DNA from: Bradyrhizobium sp. Ai1a-2
GTDB lineage: Bacteria; Pseudomonadota; Alphaproteobacteria; Rhizobiales; Xanthobacteraceae
DNA length: 64,000 nucleotides
Direction: 5' to 3'
NCBI RefSeq assembly: GCF_000426245.1
Contig: NZ_AUEZ01000051.1
Coordinates: 1-64,000, forward strand
The notes under the pieces were generated by a model. It worked only from the letters and a program-made list of their open reading frames with translations, made no database searches and was not told the DNA's origin. Position 1 is the first letter of the stretch; each line of letters opens with the position of its first letter. Below are positions 8,758 through 16,913 of this stretch, piece after piece. The translations under genes and the position numbers were made by a program.

Positions 8758-9520
8758 GCCAGGGCGGCGGGTTCTCGATCCGCGCGGCCGGCTGCAGCGA
8801 GCCGTTGAGGTCGATGGTCTGCTCCGCGCCCGGCGCCAGCCAGAATGCAGTGCCTTCGTCGATATCGAGCACGATGTAGGTCGGCGGGCGGCCCGGCATG
8901 CGGCCGGTGTTGAACACCCAGGTCGCGCCGAGACGGTCGAACCACGAGCCATCAGGAATGAACGGCGACTGGTGCACATGGCCTGATATCACCATCGATG
9001 GCCGATGGCGCTCGATCCATTGCACCAGCTCGACGTCGCCGAAGAAGCGCTTGCCGCCCCAGCTCGTGGACGAATTCGCCGGCGGCGCGTGATGCACCCA
9101 GATCCATTTGGCCGGCCGGTTGACGGCGGCGTCGCGAAGCTGCGCGTCGAGCCGCTGTTTCACGAGCGGGCCGTCCCACCACGGGCATACCGTGAACAGC
9201 GTGTCGCCGATGGTCAGGCTGTCGCCGTCGCAGGCGATGCCGAACTCCCTGACGTCGCCGACCCAGCGCGCGATCTTCTCGCCGTCCGGATTGCGCTCGT
9301 CGAGATCGTGGTTGCCGGAGCAGAGGATGACGCGGGTGCGGCTCGCGAGCAGCGCGAGATATTTCTTCACCACGACGATCTGGGCGCGGAAGTCGACGAT
9401 CGATGCGATGTCCAGCGCATCGCCGGCGAAGATCACGAGATCGAATTGCGGCGCGGCCGCCAGCAGCCAGTCGAACTGCGGCAATGAATAATGCAGATCG
9501 GCGACAACCAGGCAGCGCAT
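8696..9520 (-). CDS. Calcineurin-like metallophosphoesterase
   Basis: Predicted dinuclear-metal phosphoesterase of 274 aa. The family blocks are visible in order: ADLHYS (D-x-H), FAGDALD (GDxxD), GNHD, and GHVHQS with a preceding WVHHAPP. These supply the metal ligands and catalytic histidine of the YfcE/MPP group. No signal peptide is seen, so it should be cytosolic. I chose ATG 9520 (MRCLVVADLHYS), which places the first beta strand at the very N-terminus; a TTG 15 bases upstream is the alternative. The gene converges on the cNMP-binding protein with a 62-bp tail-to-tail overlap. Substrate unknown. Confidence 0.82.
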   Translation of the reverse strand: MRCLVVADLHYSLPQFDWLLAAAPQFDLVIFAGDALDIASIVDFRAQIVVVKKYLALLASRTRVILCSGNHDLDERNPDGEKIARWVGDVREFGIACDGDSLTIGDTLFTVCPWWDGPLVKQRLDAQLRDAAVNRPAKWIWVHHAPPANSSTSWGGKRFFGDVELVQWIERHRPSMVISGHVHQSPFIPDGSWFDRLGATWVFNTGRMPGRPPTYIVLDIDEGTAFWLAPGAEQTIDLNGSLQPAARIENPPPWLTSLGLIADPILARPASAAG

Positions 9521-9648
9521 GGGACCAATCGACAATAATGATGCTTAGAAATTAGGCGTGAAGAGCACCACTGCATTCAAGTCCGGGAAAAACGAGCAAT
9601 AATTGTGCCGCAGGACGTTGACCGGACGCGACACATCCCCGCAGCGCC

Positions 9649-9737
9649 GTAGCCCGGGTGGAGCGAAGCGTAACCCGGGGCATTCGCGAACGCGGGCGCA
9701 GGCGTCCCCGGGTTGCGCTTCGCTCCACCCGGGCTAC
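9649..9737. repeat. Dispersed palindromic repeat, family A (GTAGCCCGGGTGGAGCGAAGCG type)
   Basis: An 89-bp inverted repeat. Outer arms GTAGCCCGGGTGGAGCGAAGCG and its complement flank a short variable loop. This is the most frequent repeat here, with seven copies: also 14570-14654, 28486-28575, 40070-40149 (divergent), 42229-42315, 44394-44481 and 58609-58698. All lie at gene ends or between genes. Here it sits after the kinase gene stop. Confidence 0.9.
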
Positions 9738-9747
9738 AGGGGTGTGC

Positions 9748-12700
9748 TTACGCCCTTGCAGCCGCGTGGGGAAAGGCGACTTCGATCAGGGTGCCGGAGC
9801 GGCCGCCGGTCTTGATGTGGAATTTGGCGCGGTTGGCCTCGACGAGGGCCTTCGTCAGCGACAGGCTGACCGCGGCGCCTTCGGTGGTCTGGTCGGACGG
9901 CGCCGGCGTGCGGAACGGTTCGAGGGCGGCGGCGACCTCGTTGTCGTTGAGGCCCTGTCCGGTATCGCGGACACGCAGCATCACCTCGCCGAAATCGGAC
10001 AACGCGGTCGAGACGATGACCTGGCCGCCGGCATTGGCGAGATGGATCGAATTGCCGATCAGATTGAGCGTGATCTGGCGCAGCGCGCGTGCATCCGCCA
10101 GCACCGGCGGCAGCATATGCGCAAGCGAGGTGCGGATGATGATGCGCTCGCGGTTGGCCTGCGGCTGCATGACTGCGACGCAGCTTTCGACCATTTCATT
10201 CAGGTTCTGGTCGGTGAGGGCGAGATCGAGCCTGCCGGTCTCGATCCGCGACAGATCGAGCAGATCGTTGATGATCGCCAGCACGTGCTCGCCGGAGGCG
10301 CGGATGTCCTTCATGTATTCGAGATAGCGCTCGTTGCCGAGCGTGCCGAAACGCTCGCCGATCATCACTTCGGCAAAGCCGATGATGGCATTCAGCGGCG
10401 TGCGCACTTCGTGGCTGATCCGTGCCAGCATATCGGCCTTCGCGGTCGACGCGCGCTCGGCGAGGCGCTTGGCTTCGCGCAACTCGCTCTCGGTCTTCTT
10501 GGCCTGCGACAAATCGCGGAACACCGCAAAGAAGTTCGGCCCGTCGGCGCGGGTTCGGCCCATGGTAATCGACAGCGGCACCAGGCCGCCCTGGCGCACG
10601 CGCCCGAGCCCTTCGCGGCCGTGGTCGAGCAGGCTCGCGACGCCTTCGCCCTTGATGCTCTCGAGATAATCGCGCATGGCGCGCTGGCTTTCGGCCGCGA
10701 ACAGGTCGGCGAGGTTGCGCTGCACGAGCTCGTCGCCGTCATAGCCGAACAGCGCCTCCGCGCTGCGGTTGCAGGAATTGATGTTGCCCTCGGCATCAAT
10801 CATCACGACGCCCTCGGCCGCAGTGTCGAGGATGGCGCCGAGCTCTTCGGCATCGGCGAGGCCAGCTCCCGGCGGCACAGGCGGCGGTAGCGCGTCCGCG
10901 ATCGCCGCGGCGATGGCCGCGCCCTCGTCGCGCCGCTCGGAGAAGATCAAAGCGAGCGCGGACTCACCGTCCCAGGAAATCGTGTGGAGGCGGGCCTCCG
11001 CGCTCGGATGGTCGACATCGCCATGCGGCGGGGCCGCCGCGATCCTCACCGGCGTGCCGGTGTCGGAGGTGCTGCTCGCGGCCGGGACACCGGCCTCGAC
11101 GTAGAGCGCATCGAGTCCGCCGGCATCCTCCAGCGCCCGCACGCTCTCATATCCCATCCGCTCCAGGAACGCGCGGTTGGCATAGAGCAGGCGGTCGAGC
11201 CGGTAGATCAGGACACCGACCGGCATGAGGTCGAGCAGCACGCGATCGCGCCCGGCTTCTCCGCTCGGCGGCGGCGCGGGCTCGGTCAGCCATTCCGGCG
11301 CGGCGGTGACGGGCTCCTCCACGCTCGGCGCCTCCAAGATTGGCGCCTCGAAGGCTGGTTCGGACGCTTCCGCACGCGGTGGTGGAGCTTCGGACACCGG
11401 CTCGTCGGTGGCGGATGGCGTCGGGCTTGCGGAGAGCTGGCTTTCGAGCCGTGCCGATAATTGCCGCGCCAGTTCGTTGAAGGCGTTGTTCTCGACCGGC
11501 GTCAACGACGGCGGCCTCGGTTCGCCGGGCGGACGGAATGGCAGCACGTTGCCGGGCGCCTCGACCGGCGTTTCCGTTGGCATGTCGTCGGGCGTATCCA
11601 AAGTCGTTTCCAAATCGGTCTGTTGTGAAGTCTCGGACGCTTTCGGCTCGGGCACTTCCGCCTCAGTCACAGATGCCGCGGCAGGCTCCATCGACGATGC
11701 CGCGCCGGAGACCTCGGGGCGCGGCGCCTCTCGCACCTCCAATCGCTCAGGCTCGGCCGGAATCGTGTCGGCGGACAGTGGCTGGGCCGGCGGTCCACTG
11801 AAAAATTCGTAGCGGCGCCACGCCTCCAGCCGCGCCAGCGCGTCGAAATCGCGGCAGATGCCGAAGCCGCGATAGCCGGCGAAATTGTGTGCGCTGTCGA
11901 AGATCGGCAGGCCGGACAATTCGACCGGCAACCGGCCGTCGCCATCGACCGGCCAGTTCAGCGTGATGCCGCTCCAGGTATCCTGGCTGGCAAAGGCCTT
12001 CATCACCCGGCCTTCGGGATCGAGGCCGAACCTCTCCGCGATGTCGTTCCACAGCCGGCCGAAGCCGGTCGCCGCCTGCACGCCGATCAGCCGGGTGAAT
12101 TCGTCCGAGCCGAGCGAGAAGCGGCCTTCACGGTCCATCTGCCACATGAAGCGCAGCGGGTAGCGGCGCGTCTTCGGGATCGGTTCGTCATGCCATGACG
12201 GCGCTTTCTCGGACGCACCGGCCGGCGCGCGTCCGTCCGGCGTCGTGTAGGACAACGGCGTCGCGAGCAGCGCCGGCGGCTCGTCGGCGACCACCTCGAC
12301 AAAGGGCGATGGTTCGCCTTCCTCAGGCTCTGGATCCAGCGCGTCGAACAGCGCGAATTCGGCCGGCGCTTCTCCTGACAGCGCGGGCTGCTCGTAGAAC
12401 GGCTGTCTGGCCGCCGAGGCGGGCGCGGTTTCCGGCGGGGAAGGCTCCGGCTCTGCGGCCGCGGGCACGATCATCGCGATGAGGCCGACATCCGCGCCGC
12501 TGCCGACACGCTGCCACACCATGTGGCCGATGCTGACGGAGGTTTCGACCCGGCCGTGCCGGAGCGCGTCCTCGCGCGCGGCATCAAAGCCGGCCTCGAT
12601 GAGATTGCGGAAGCCGGGCAGCGCCCGCGCAGCGTCGTTGACGCCGACGAACATGCCGTCGCGCGTGAATGCGGCCGTCGGTATCTCGACGCCCCGGACC

Positions 12701-13110
12701 AGGCGCGCGAGCCGCTCGAGCAGCGGCATCGTTCGATTGATCGCGTTGCTCGCGGCAGCGATCAAGACGGCATGCCGGCCATCGGCGAATTCGAGCCGCG
12801 AACAGGCGCAGGTCGCGAGCATTCCGGGCGGCGCGGCAAAGCCGCGCAGCCGCTCCAGCCTTACCGCGCCGTTTTGCGGCAGGCGGCCGGCGAGCCTCGC
12901 GATCTGCCGCCGATGCTGGTCGGCCGGCCCGAACATCTTCGTCGAAAGCGAAACGCCGGTCTCGGCGCCAAACGCCTGCGCGCCGACCGGATTGGCCCAC
13001 AATATCCGCTTGCCGTCGATCGACCACAGCCATGTGGGCAGGGCGCTCGTCGCATGCACGGCCAGCCGCGGATCGCCGAGGCCCTGCAACTGGAATTCCG
13101 CACTATTCAT
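9748..13110 (-). CDS. PAS-domain hybrid-length sensor histidine kinase (PdhS/PleC/DivJ-like)
   Basis: Large 1120-aa sensor kinase. The C-terminus is a typical HisKA-HATPase pair: H-box SHEVRTPLNAIIGFAEVM with the phospho-accepting histidine at about residue 900, N-box LNLIGNSIHLANAGG, and G-box VRDTGQGLN. At least two PAS domains precede it (one about residues 790-890 beginning EELGAILDTAAEGVVMIDAEGN, one near 660), with further PAS-like segments at the N-terminus (LPTWLWSIDGKRILWANP) and near 310-420. Between them is a long Pro/Glu/Ala-rich, probably disordered stretch (about 430-640). No membrane segments or signal peptide are seen, matching cytoplasmic, polarly localised PdhS of Rhizobiales, which feeds the DivK-CtrA cell-cycle circuit. 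That role is family inference. ATG 13110 was chosen over an upstream ATG. Confidence 0.82.
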   Translation of the reverse strand: MNSAEFQLQGLGDPRLAVHATSALPTWLWSIDGKRILWANPVGAQAFGAETGVSLSTKMFGPADQHRRQIARLAGRLPQNGAVRLERLRGFAAPPGMLATCACSRLEFADGRHAVLIAAASNAINRTMPLLERLARLVRGVEIPTAAFTRDGMFVGVNDAARALPGFRNLIEAGFDAAREDALRHGRVETSVSIGHMVWQRVGSGADVGLIAMIVPAAAEPEPSPPETAPASAARQPFYEQPALSGEAPAEFALFDALDPEPEEGEPSPFVEVVADEPPALLATPLSYTTPDGRAPAGASEKAPSWHDEPIPKTRRYPLRFMWQMDREGRFSLGSDEFTRLIGVQAATGFGRLWNDIAERFGLDPEGRVMKAFASQDTWSGITLNWPVDGDGRLPVELSGLPIFDSAHNFAGYRGFGICRDFDALARLEAWRRYEFFSGPPAQPLSADTIPAEPERLEVREAPRPEVSGAASSMEPAAASVTEAEVPEPKASETSQQTDLETTLDTPDDMPTETPVEAPGNVLPFRPPGEPRPPSLTPVENNAFNELARQLSARLESQLSASPTPSATDEPVSEAPPPRAEASEPAFEAPILEAPSVEEPVTAAPEWLTEPAPPPSGEAGRDRVLLDLMPVGVLIYRLDRLLYANRAFLERMGYESVRALEDAGGLDALYVEAGVPAASSTSDTGTPVRIAAAPPHGDVDHPSAEARLHTISWDGESALALIFSERRDEGAAIAAAIADALPPPVPPGAGLADAEELGAILDTAAEGVVMIDAEGNINSCNRSAEALFGYDGDELVQRNLADLFAAESQRAMRDYLESIKGEGVASLLDHGREGLGRVRQGGLVPLSITMGRTRADGPNFFAVFRDLSQAKKTESELREAKRLAERASTAKADMLARISHEVRTPLNAIIGFAEVMIGERFGTLGNERYLEYMKDIRASGEHVLAIINDLLDLSRIETGRLDLALTDQNLNEMVESCVAVMQPQANRERIIIRTSLAHMLPPVLADARALRQITLNLIGNSIHLANAGGQVIVSTALSDFGEVMLRVRDTGQGLNDNEVAAALEPFRTPAPSDQTTEGAAVSLSLTKALVEANRAKFHIKTGGRSGTLIEVAFPHAAARA

Positions 13111-13446
13111 CGCGACCACTTGACCGCACGCTTTCGCTTCTCGCTCGCCGATGGCTGGAAGAAATCGGCGGCCAAACGATGACAGCCTTAACAGACCGTT
13201 AGTATCGCAAGTGCGACGCGGCAGGTCCACAGCCTCGCCAAAGTCCCACGATCCAACGCCGCGATAACGTTAACTTGGCCGAACGATCAAGCCTGCTTCA
13301 GCGTTATACCTTGCAAACCTGCGTCAAAAGTTCACGACGACAAAAAAGCTTACGTCATTCGGGCGAGGTCTTTTGACGGTAGGCTGATGCGATCCGAACG
13401 GGAGGAAAGGGCCACAAAGGCCCGACAGAGAAACAAGGAGTGGACC
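13111..13446. other. 336-bp divergent promoter region, kinase / phasin
   Basis: Between the kinase and first phasin gene I see no open frame of note. A relatively AT-rich stretch at 13315-13360 (GTTCACGACGACAAAAAAGC) precedes the phasin, so its promoter probably lies there; no clear -35/-10 pair was identified with confidence. Confidence 0.4.
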
Positions 13447-13830
13447 ATGAGCAACGATGCGCGGGACCGTTTCGAGATTCCAAAGGACGTGCGATCGATG
13501 GCGGAGGCGAGCGTCGAGCAGGCTCGCAAGACACTCGAGAAGTTTCTGACCAGCGCACAGGACGCAGCCGGCTCGCTGGAGGAACACAGCGCCACGGTTC
13601 GCGCCGGCGCCAAGGATATTTCAAGCAAGGCGTTCACTTACGCCGAAAACAACGTCAAGGCGTCGCTGGATTATGCGGAGTCCCTCGTGAAGGCCAAGGA
13701 CGTCAGCGAAGTGATGCGGCTGCACAGCGAATATGTGCAGGGCCAGATGCGCGCGCTGGCGCAGCAGGCGAGCGAAATGGGCCAGATCGTCGGCCGTGCC
13801 GCTATGGACGCGATCAAGCCGAAATCGTGA
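13447..13830 (+). CDS. Phasin family protein (polyhydroxyalkanoate granule associated)
   Basis: Small helical amphipathic protein of 127 aa. It fits the Phasin_2 family common in rhizobia: MAEASVEQARKTLEKFLTSAQDAAG is followed by TYAENNVKASLDYAESLVKAKDVSEVMRLHSEYVQGQMRAL. Phasins coat polyhydroxybutyrate granules and control their number and size. Start ATG 13447 has an AAGGAG site 6 bases upstream. A second, related phasin gene follows 245 bp downstream on the same strand, suggesting a duplicated pair with separate promoters. Confidence 0.85.
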   Translation: MSNDARDRFEIPKDVRSMAEASVEQARKTLEKFLTSAQDAAGSLEEHSATVRAGAKDISSKAFTYAENNVKASLDYAESLVKAKDVSEVMRLHSEYVQGQMRALAQQASEMGQIVGRAAMDAIKPKS

Positions 13831-14075
13831 GGTTTTGCGCCGCATTTACCGCCAGTCGGAAACCTAGGCCGAGAAATGCGGCGTCGCACCGATTTAACGT
13901 TGCGTTGCACAAAATTGACATGATAAGGAGGTTTACTTGTCCTGCCCAGGGACAGGGCATTCCGTGAACTAGGAACTAGGCAGCGTGATCCAATTTCGAC
14001 CGTTCTCGGTCCTCACGGGCCGGCGGCGTTCGCGATGGGGTCACCGACTTTACCCCGTTGCGAAGGATGCATGCG

Positions 14076-14510
14076 ATGACCAGTTCGACTGATCCATTTT
14101 CTGCTTCGATCGTTCCGTTCGAAGTTCCCGAGCAGATGCGCGCGTTCGCCGAAAAGGGCGTTTCCCAGGCACGCGACAACTACGCGAAGTTCAAGGACGC
14201 CGCCGAGGCCCATAACGGCACCATCGAGGCAGTCTTCACCAGCGCCAGCAAGGGCGCGAGCGAATACACCTCGAAGGTGATGGAGTTCGTGAAGGCCAAC
14301 ACCACCTCGGCGCTCGATTTCGCCCAGGAACTGCTCGGAGCCAAGACGCCCTCCGAGGCGCTGGAATTGTGGACCGCACAGACCCGCAAGACCCTTGAGA
14401 CCTTCAGCGCCCAGGCCAAGGAACTGACCGAACTCAGCCAGCGGGTCGCAAACCAGACCGCCGAGCCGATCAAGGCCAACGCCTCCAAGTATTACAAGCC
14501 GGCTGCCTGA
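14076..14510 (+). CDS. Phasin family protein
   Basis: A 144-aa paralogue of the preceding phasin. It shares the pattern FEVPEQMRAFAEKGVSQARDNYAKFKDAAE and FVKANTTSALDFAQELLGAKTPSEALELW, here with a slightly longer N-terminus. It should bind polyhydroxyalkanoate granules. Several in-frame starts exist (TTG 14058, ATG 14067, ATG 14076). I chose 14076 because the GAAGGA site lies 8 bases upstream of it. A strong intrinsic terminator follows 18 bp after the stop, so it is the last gene of its transcript. Confidence 0.85.
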   Translation: MTSSTDPFSASIVPFEVPEQMRAFAEKGVSQARDNYAKFKDAAEAHNGTIEAVFTSASKGASEYTSKVMEFVKANTTSALDFAQELLGAKTPSEALELWTAQTRKTLETFSAQAKELTELSQRVANQTAEPIKANASKYYKPAA

Positions 14511-14527
14511 TCGAGACAAAATCATCG

Positions 14528-14563
14528 AAAGGCCCGGGCAACCGAGCCCGGGCCTTTTGTTTT
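14528..14563 (+). terminator. Intrinsic terminator after the second phasin gene
   Basis: A 12-bp stem AAAGGCCCGGGC / GCCCGGGCCTTT with loop AACCGA, followed by TTTTGTTTT. It begins 18 bp after the phasin stop. The A-rich 5' side makes it partly bidirectional. Confidence 0.9.
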
Positions 14564-14569
14564 GGTGAC

Positions 14570-14654
14570 GTAGCCCGGATGAAGCGAAGCGTAATCCGGG
14601 GTCTTTCCAAACGTCACGCCGTTCCCGGATTGCGCTTCGCTTCATCCGGGCTAC
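14570..14654. repeat. Dispersed palindromic repeat, family A
   Basis: An 85-bp inverted repeat with arms GTAGCCCGGATGAAGCGAAG and its complement, directly after the phasin terminator and before tRNA-His. It is a variant of the family A consensus (GGAT for GGGT). Confidence 0.9.
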
Positions 14655-14762
14655 GGGTATTCGGAAGCGGGAAACCGCCTTGTTCGGCCTTGCCAAAGCG
14701 GGGCGTTGCACCTAGTTTCCGGCCCATTCGCGAGGCCCATTTGCGTGGCCTCGCCCTAGGAT

Positions 14763-14839
14763 GCAGTTGTAGCTCAGTTGGTTAGAGCGCCTGTCTGTGG
14801 AACAGGAGGTCGGTGGTTCGAGCCCACCCAACTGTACCA
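14763..14839 (+). tRNA. tRNA-His (GUG)
   Basis: A 77-nt cloverleaf with encoded CCA. The acceptor GCAGTTG pairs with CAACTGT (the first pair is G1-U72), the anticodon loop is CTGTGGA with GTG, and the T-arm is GGTGG-TTCGAGC-CCACC. The base before G1 is T and position 73 is A, so it lacks the G-1/C73 pair that marks tRNA-His in most bacteria. Loss of this pair is known for alphaproteobacterial tRNA-His and supports the taxonomic placement. Confidence 0.97.
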
Positions 14840-14949
14840 GGGACTACTTCCACGACGACATCCCTGACAGCCTCCGGCGTTCGCCAGCGGCCACGCCGCG
14901 GCGTTGTCATGAGCAGGAAGTTCGTCGTTGATCCGCTACGTCGCGGTAC

Positions 14950-15354
14950 TTAGCACCAGCGGCATCGGCCCCAGCGTGCGCAGCAGCCGCCGCAACCGCC
15001 GCAACCTCCGCAGGCACGCCAACCCCCGCAGCCACGGCATGCGCGGCATCCACGGCAACCGCCGCAACCTCGGCAGCCGCGAACAACAACGGCGGCCAGC
15101 TGCATGTCGCTGCCAACGTTTTCCTTATCGAAGAGATAGAAGGTGGCGAGGCTGACGTCGGCCATTTCCTCGTCGCCGAGCACGAGGCGCTGATTGGGCG
15201 ACATGTCATCGGATCGCGGGATATCAGCGGCGGGTATCGTGGATGCGGATGCGCTCCCCGTCAGCGAAAGACCCAGTCCGGCCGCACTCAGTGCCGTCAC
15301 GGCGGAGGCTTTGGTTGTGCGCGCCTGCTTTGCAGCTTGCTTCACCCGTGGCAT
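14950..15354 (-). CDS. Cys/Gly triplet-repeat small protein, RiPP-precursor-like
   Basis: A 134-aa protein of unusual layout. Residues 1-40 are basic, then hydrophobic (a signal-like segment ending GSASAS). Residues about 41-90 form an acidic linker with ADVSLATFYLFDKENVG. The last 45 or so residues are almost only Gly, Cys and Arg, with a three-residue period: successive triplets RGC, RGC, GGC, RGC, RAC, RGC, GGW, RAC, GGC, GGC, GGC, then a CARWGRCRWC end. ATG 15354 has a good GAAGGAA site 6 bases upstream. Leader plus repetitive core resembles radical-SAM-modified ribosomal peptides of the glycine-rich-repeat type. A metallothionein-like or exported Cys-rich structural protein is an alternative. 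No modifying enzyme is encoded within 5 kb. Confidence 0.7.
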   Translation of the reverse strand: MPRVKQAAKQARTTKASAVTALSAAGLGLSLTGSASASTIPAADIPRSDDMSPNQRLVLGDEEMADVSLATFYLFDKENVGSDMQLAAVVVRGCRGCGGCRGCRACRGCGGWRACGGCGGCGGCCARWGRCRWC

Positions 15355-15756
15355 GGTCGCTTCCTTCGAAGTTTTTTGTGAAAGGGTCAACTTGACGTAC
15401 CAAGTGGCCCGTATGTCTAGAAATGCAGCCAGTGGCACCCGGTTCCTTCTCGCGCAAGGCCTTTTTTGAGTTGAAACTTGCGAGGTGCAGAGGGCGGCAG
15501 ATATTAGACAGCAACGCTGTCCAAACGAGGTCGCCGGCTAGATGTCGGCATGAGACCGTGACCATTTCCGCCCCGCACAGCGGAAACTTGCAGCACCTCG
15601 GCATGCGCCCGCACGTCTTCGTTGAAAAACAAATTGCGGGGTTAAGGGGAAGCGCGAAAAGCCAGGGGCGCAACTGGGCCTGCCGTTCCATGTCGGTAGA
15701 CGTTGGCGCCAGCGTACCAAGTTGGTTCACACATCATCTGAATCTGAGGTGTGCCT
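15355..15756. other. 402-bp intergenic region between two divergent small genes
   Basis: Holds the promoter of the Cys/Gly-repeat gene (minus) and of the hypothetical gene at 15757 (plus). An open frame from 15423 to 15908 crosses it but overlaps the better-supported hypothetical gene in another frame and has no recognisable domain. No RNA gene or repeat was recognised. Confidence 0.35.
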
Positions 15757-16080
15757 GTGAGTCGCGAGACCTCCTACTTGAACGCCTTGCACTCGGTAAC
15801 GCCCGACTTGACTGTGGATCTGTATCTCTATCCGGTCGCGGCAGGTGGTCGGACTGGGCCGGTCAGGCTTGGCTGGGGCTGCCAATGCGCCAAGGACAAG
15901 AGCGTTGACGAGGGCTGGAATGGCTATCCGCTACTCGAACGCGCCATGATGCCGGGCGAACGCAGACGTCTGGGTTTCGTGTTCTTGTGTCGCGAAGAGG
16001 CAGTTCTGGCGCTCGGATCGAATGATCGCTTCTATCTCTGGGAAGAGCGCTGGATCGGCGAGGCGACCCTCGTTCGATAG
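15757..16080 (+). CDS. Hypothetical protein, conserved-looking 107 aa
   Basis: Soluble protein of unknown function with beta-rich composition: TVDLYLYPVAAGGRTGPVRLGWGCQC, then PMLE-like spacing and MMPGERRRLGFVFLCREEAVLALGSNDRFYLWEERWIGEATLV. The C-terminal part resembles a small beta-barrel of the elongation-factor-Tu domain 3 kind, which is only an impression. GTG 15757 is preferred because GAGGT ends 6 bases upstream; GTG 15751 is possible. It stands alone between the Cys/Gly-repeat gene and a MarR gene. Confidence 0.62.
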   Translation: MSRETSYLNALHSVTPDLTVDLYLYPVAAGGRTGPVRLGWGCQCAKDKSVDEGWNGYPLLERAMMPGERRRLGFVFLCREEAVLALGSNDRFYLWEERWIGEATLVR

Positions 16081-16177
16081 CCGTGCGCGGCATCGCAACG
16101 GATTGATTCGCTCGCAAGATACCGTTTTGGAGCCACGGCCCGACGCAATCTGGATACAGATCGGGTAGCGAAGACGA

Positions 16178-16633
16178 TCACTTTCCGGAATCGGTCCCGC
16201 CAAATGAGGCGATGCGATCCAGGAGTTCTCCTGCCTTGAACAGCAAAGCACGTTCTTCCCTGGTCAGGCATCGCTCGATCGCGGCCGCGAGCCACTGCTC
16301 GCGACGGGCGACGTTCTTATGAAGCGCTTCCCGGCCGGCTCGGCTCAAGCGGACTCTCACCTTGCGACCGTCCTCGGCGTCGGGCATCCGGATGATCAGT
16401 CCTTCCGCGTTGAGCTCGCGAAGCGCGGCCGCCAGGTTCGAGGATCGCATGTTCTCGGATTCGCCGAGCATGGTCGGCGTGGCCGCATTTCCGGCCCGCT
16501 CAATGGCCCCAAGCAACTGCAACCGCACCCAGGAGCGGTCGTCAGCGTGTGCTTCGCGGCGCAGCCGGCGCGAGAGATTCATGAACTGGTTGCGGAACGT
16601 CGCGGTCTCTCGGTGAGGAACTCGGCTTTTCAT
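16178..16633 (-). CDS. MarR-family transcriptional regulator
   Basis: A 151-aa winged-helix repressor. Helix 1 carries FRNQFMNLSRRLRREA, the recognition region is SENMRSSNLAAALRELNAEGLI, and the wing is DAEDGRKVRVRLSRAGREAL. MarR proteins usually repress divergent genes and release DNA on binding a small phenolic or organic ligand. A perfect inverted repeat begins one base upstream of its start codon, and a related one lies before the divergent isocitrate-lyase-family gene, so autoregulation and control of that enzyme are likely. Confidence 0.87.
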   Translation of the reverse strand: MKSRVPHRETATFRNQFMNLSRRLRREAHADDRSWVRLQLLGAIERAGNAATPTMLGESENMRSSNLAAALRELNAEGLIIRMPDAEDGRKVRVRLSRAGREALHKNVARREQWLAAAIERCLTREERALLFKAGELLDRIASFGGTDSGK

Positions 16634-16655
16634 ATAGCTATAATAGTATAGCTAT
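16634..16655. promoter_or_regulatory. Operator, perfect inverted repeat at the MarR start
   Basis: ATAGCTATA-ATAG-TATAGCTAT: two 9-bp arms that are exact complements around a 4-bp spacer, touching the MarR start codon. The 8-mer ATAGCTAT recurs at 16801-16808 in the second site. Strongly AT-rich against the background. Confidence 0.75.
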
Positions 16656-16796
16656 CTTCGGTATCACAAGCCGCGGTTGGGTCCGCGCCGTGTCTGACGC
16701 CGCACTGGAACGATTCCGCGCTGCCCTGCGTAGAGCTATCCCAGCCGCAGATCTCGCGCGAGCCGACGCACGGCATCGTGATGGTGGTGGCTACTT

Positions 16797-16824
16797 TAAT
16801 ATAGCTATTACAATATAGATATTA
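16797..16824. promoter_or_regulatory. Second MarR-type operator, upstream of the isocitrate-lyase-family gene
   Basis: TAATATAGCTATT-AC-AATATAGATATTA, an imperfect 13-bp inverted repeat about 90 bp before the start of the divergent enzyme gene and sharing ATAGCTAT with the perfect site at 16634. Two related sites in one divergent promoter suggest that both genes answer to the MarR protein. Confidence 0.65.
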
Positions 16825-16913
16825 TCCCGCAGGTGAGATGGCGCGCCTCGCGCTCGAGCTGTCAGCCCAGCTCGTCCCAAGCATCAGCGCGAGCGGCCGC
16901 ATGGGAGATCAAC

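Noticed and set aside
13447..14510. Phasin genes as toxin-antitoxin or apolipoprotein-like genes
   Set aside because: The shared amphipathic helical pattern and length fit phasins; there is no toxin partner.
15423..15908. 161-aa plus-strand open frame upstream of the MarR gene
   Set aside because: Overlaps the better-supported 107-aa gene in another frame and lacks domain-like patterning.
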